Positions 63,077-64,000 of a DNA stretch of 64,000 nt are shown here, one piece after another (position 1 is the stretch's first letter; each line of letters begins with the position of its first letter). A program made the position numbers and the translations under genes. The stretch is from Anaerolineae bacterium (GTDB lineage Bacteria > Chloroflexota > Anaerolineae > Aggregatilineales > UBA2796), in the NCBI GenBank assembly GCA_019637555.1, contig JAHBVK010000004.1, positions 99,795 to 163,794 of the forward strand, written 5' to 3'. The notes beneath the pieces were generated by a model. It was not told the DNA's origin. It was given only the letters and a program-made list of their open reading frames with translations, and did not search any database.

Positions 63077-64000
63077 TCACTCACTCAGCGCCACTTGCTC
63101 TAGCTTAAATTCAGTCGCAACCTGTGCGATCCACTGCTGAATCCGCTGCGCTGTCAGTGCTGCCTGCTGCTCCTCATCAATGCCCAGCCCCATGAATTTG
63201 CCATCCACGTACCCGCGCGAAGCAGTAAATTCATACTTGCCATCATTCCAGTAGCCGACCAGTGTCGCGCCGCGTTCGATCAGCTTATTGCCGAGGATGC
63301 CGAGCGCGTCGAGGAAGTTCTCGGCGTAGTTTTGCTGGTCTCCGATGCCGAACATGGCGATATGTTTGCCGCTGAAGTCCAAGCGATCCAACTGCGGGAA
63401 CAGGATGTCCCAATCGTCCTGCAACTGACCGATATTCCACGTCGGGACGCCCAACAGTAGGTAATCATAATCCAGCAGCAGCCCTAAGTCCTTGACCGTG
63501 CCGATATTGACGGCAGTGATCGGCTGCATGCCTGCCGCTGACCACGCCGCTTGTACCTTCTCCGCGATGTACTCGGTGACTCCGGAGCTGCTGCCGTAGA
63601 ACAAACCAACCCGCTTTGCAGCAGCGTTTGCCGCTGTTTCCGCCGCTGCATCAGCTTCAGATTTCACCGCGCTGTGAACTGGCGCATTGTTGAACTGATC
63701 CCGAATCCACGCTTTCGCCTGCTCCAGATCAAAGAACAGCCCGCCGGGGATACCCCAGTTGTATTGGGTGTAGCGCTCATGAACCAGCACATAGCGATCC
63801 CACGATCCCGCTTCGGAGAAATAGAGATCGTTCCACGCCAGCGGCATCACCCGCGCATAACCGACGTTTTGCTGGCTGGTACTGTCCCGATAGTCGCGGC
63901 GGAAATCGTTGATCACCCGCGCGAATTCGGCTTCGTGCTGGCGGTGATCTTCATCGCTTTCGCCTTCGGGGTGTTCGTGCGGCTCATCGACCATGATCAC
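63077..64000 (-). CDS. Flavodoxin-domain protein (5' end at or beyond window edge)
   Basis: At least 307 residues. The C-terminal 165 residues are a long-chain flavodoxin: FMN-phosphate loop GLFYGSSSGVTEYIA, LLGVPTWNIGQLQDDWD and FGIGDQQNYAENFLDALG. The N-terminal 140 residues (FARVINDFRRDYRD, YVLVHERYTQYNWGIPGGLFFDLEQAKAWI) are not a usual part of flavodoxins and were not recognised; an Ala-rich linker joins the two. The frame opens at a GTG codon at 64000, so the true start may lie outside the window or at the ATG at 63994. It should carry electrons as an FMN protein. Confidence 0.8.
   Translation of the reverse strand: MIMVDEPHEHPEGESDEDHRQHEAEFARVINDFRRDYRDSTSQQNVGYARVMPLAWNDLYFSEAGSWDRYVLVHERYTQYNWGIPGGLFFDLEQAKAWIRDQFNNAPVHSAVKSEADAAAETAANAAAKRVGLFYGSSSGVTEYIAEKVQAAWSAAGMQPITAVNIGTVKDLGLLLDYDYLLLGVPTWNIGQLQDDWDILFPQLDRLDFSGKHIAMFGIGDQQNYAENFLDALGILGNKLIERGATLVGYWNDGKYEFTASRGYVDGKFMGLGIDEEQQAALTAQRIQQWIAQVATEFKLEQVALSE

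Overview
The window is a chromosomal segment of a GC-moderate bacterium, most likely a member of the Chloroflexota (Anaerolineae-like). That placement is inference. It rests on the mixture of gene families (extracellular PA14/SH3 and WD40-like proteins, peptidase-MA-like proteins with Pro/Thr tails, a periplasmic cytochrome c maturation set, a TIR/NB-ARC/TPR protein) and on the many short palindromic intergenic repeats. No rRNA, tRNA, CRISPR array, transposase or phage gene was seen. About 49 protein genes are supported. The genes at both edges are cut by the window.

Layout. 1-6.0 kb: a peptide/oligosaccharide-type ABC importer operon (binding protein, two permeases, two ATPases) ending in a good terminator. 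6.2-7.6 kb: a broken glycosyltransferase joined to a headless methyltransferase. 7.7-12.8 kb: four tandem paralogous secreted metallopeptidase-like genes. 12.9-17.4 kb: a membrane protein, a GH63-like glycosidase and an M42 aminopeptidase. 17.6-19.2 kb: a DtxR-type/Fur-type metal regulator pair, divergent from a small membrane protein across a Fur-box-like palindrome. 19.2-22.3 kb: glycerate kinase and a PyrK/PyrD-like pair whose active-site motifs are altered. 22.7-29.1 kb: histidine kinase, flavin disulfide oxidoreductase, membrane protein, KDPG aldolase. 29.2-34.5 kb: ccmF-ccmH-ccmG-ccmI-like genes and a di-heme cytochrome c, all on the minus strand. 34.8-37.5 kb: TIR-NB-ARC-TPR protein. 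37.8-43.8 kb: CoaE fused to a GNAT-like domain, PA14/SH3 protein, RibD/DHFR-like enzyme, LysA-like decarboxylase. 43.9-46.1 kb: groES-groEL under a promoter bracketed by two CIRCE operators. 46.4-50.4 kb: two paralogous lipoproteins and a beta-propeller protein. 50.5-53.2 kb: fabF-fabH. 53.9-59.1 kb: epimerase, GNAT acyltransferase, OSBS/N-acylamino acid racemase and SDR, set among mosaic repeats and MITE-like elements. 59.3-62.5 kb: metY-metX-cupin. 63.1-64 kb: flavodoxin-like protein.

The strongest candidate for an undescribed system is the metY leader (62,551-62,967, minus strand). A consensus promoter places its start at an ATG. Two short ORFs with Met/Cys-rich runs follow in tandem, each followed by an intrinsic terminator and each with a matching short pairing that could act as an antiterminator. 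This looks like a duplicated ribosome-mediated attenuator sensing methionine and/or cysteine. Other notable points are the dual CIRCE operators, the Fur-like operator, the DHODH-like protein with Asp where the catalytic Cys should be, the Glu-to-Gln change in the TIR domain, the CoaE-GNAT fusion, and two MITE-like insertions that can be recognised by comparison with an uninterrupted repeat copy inside the same window.
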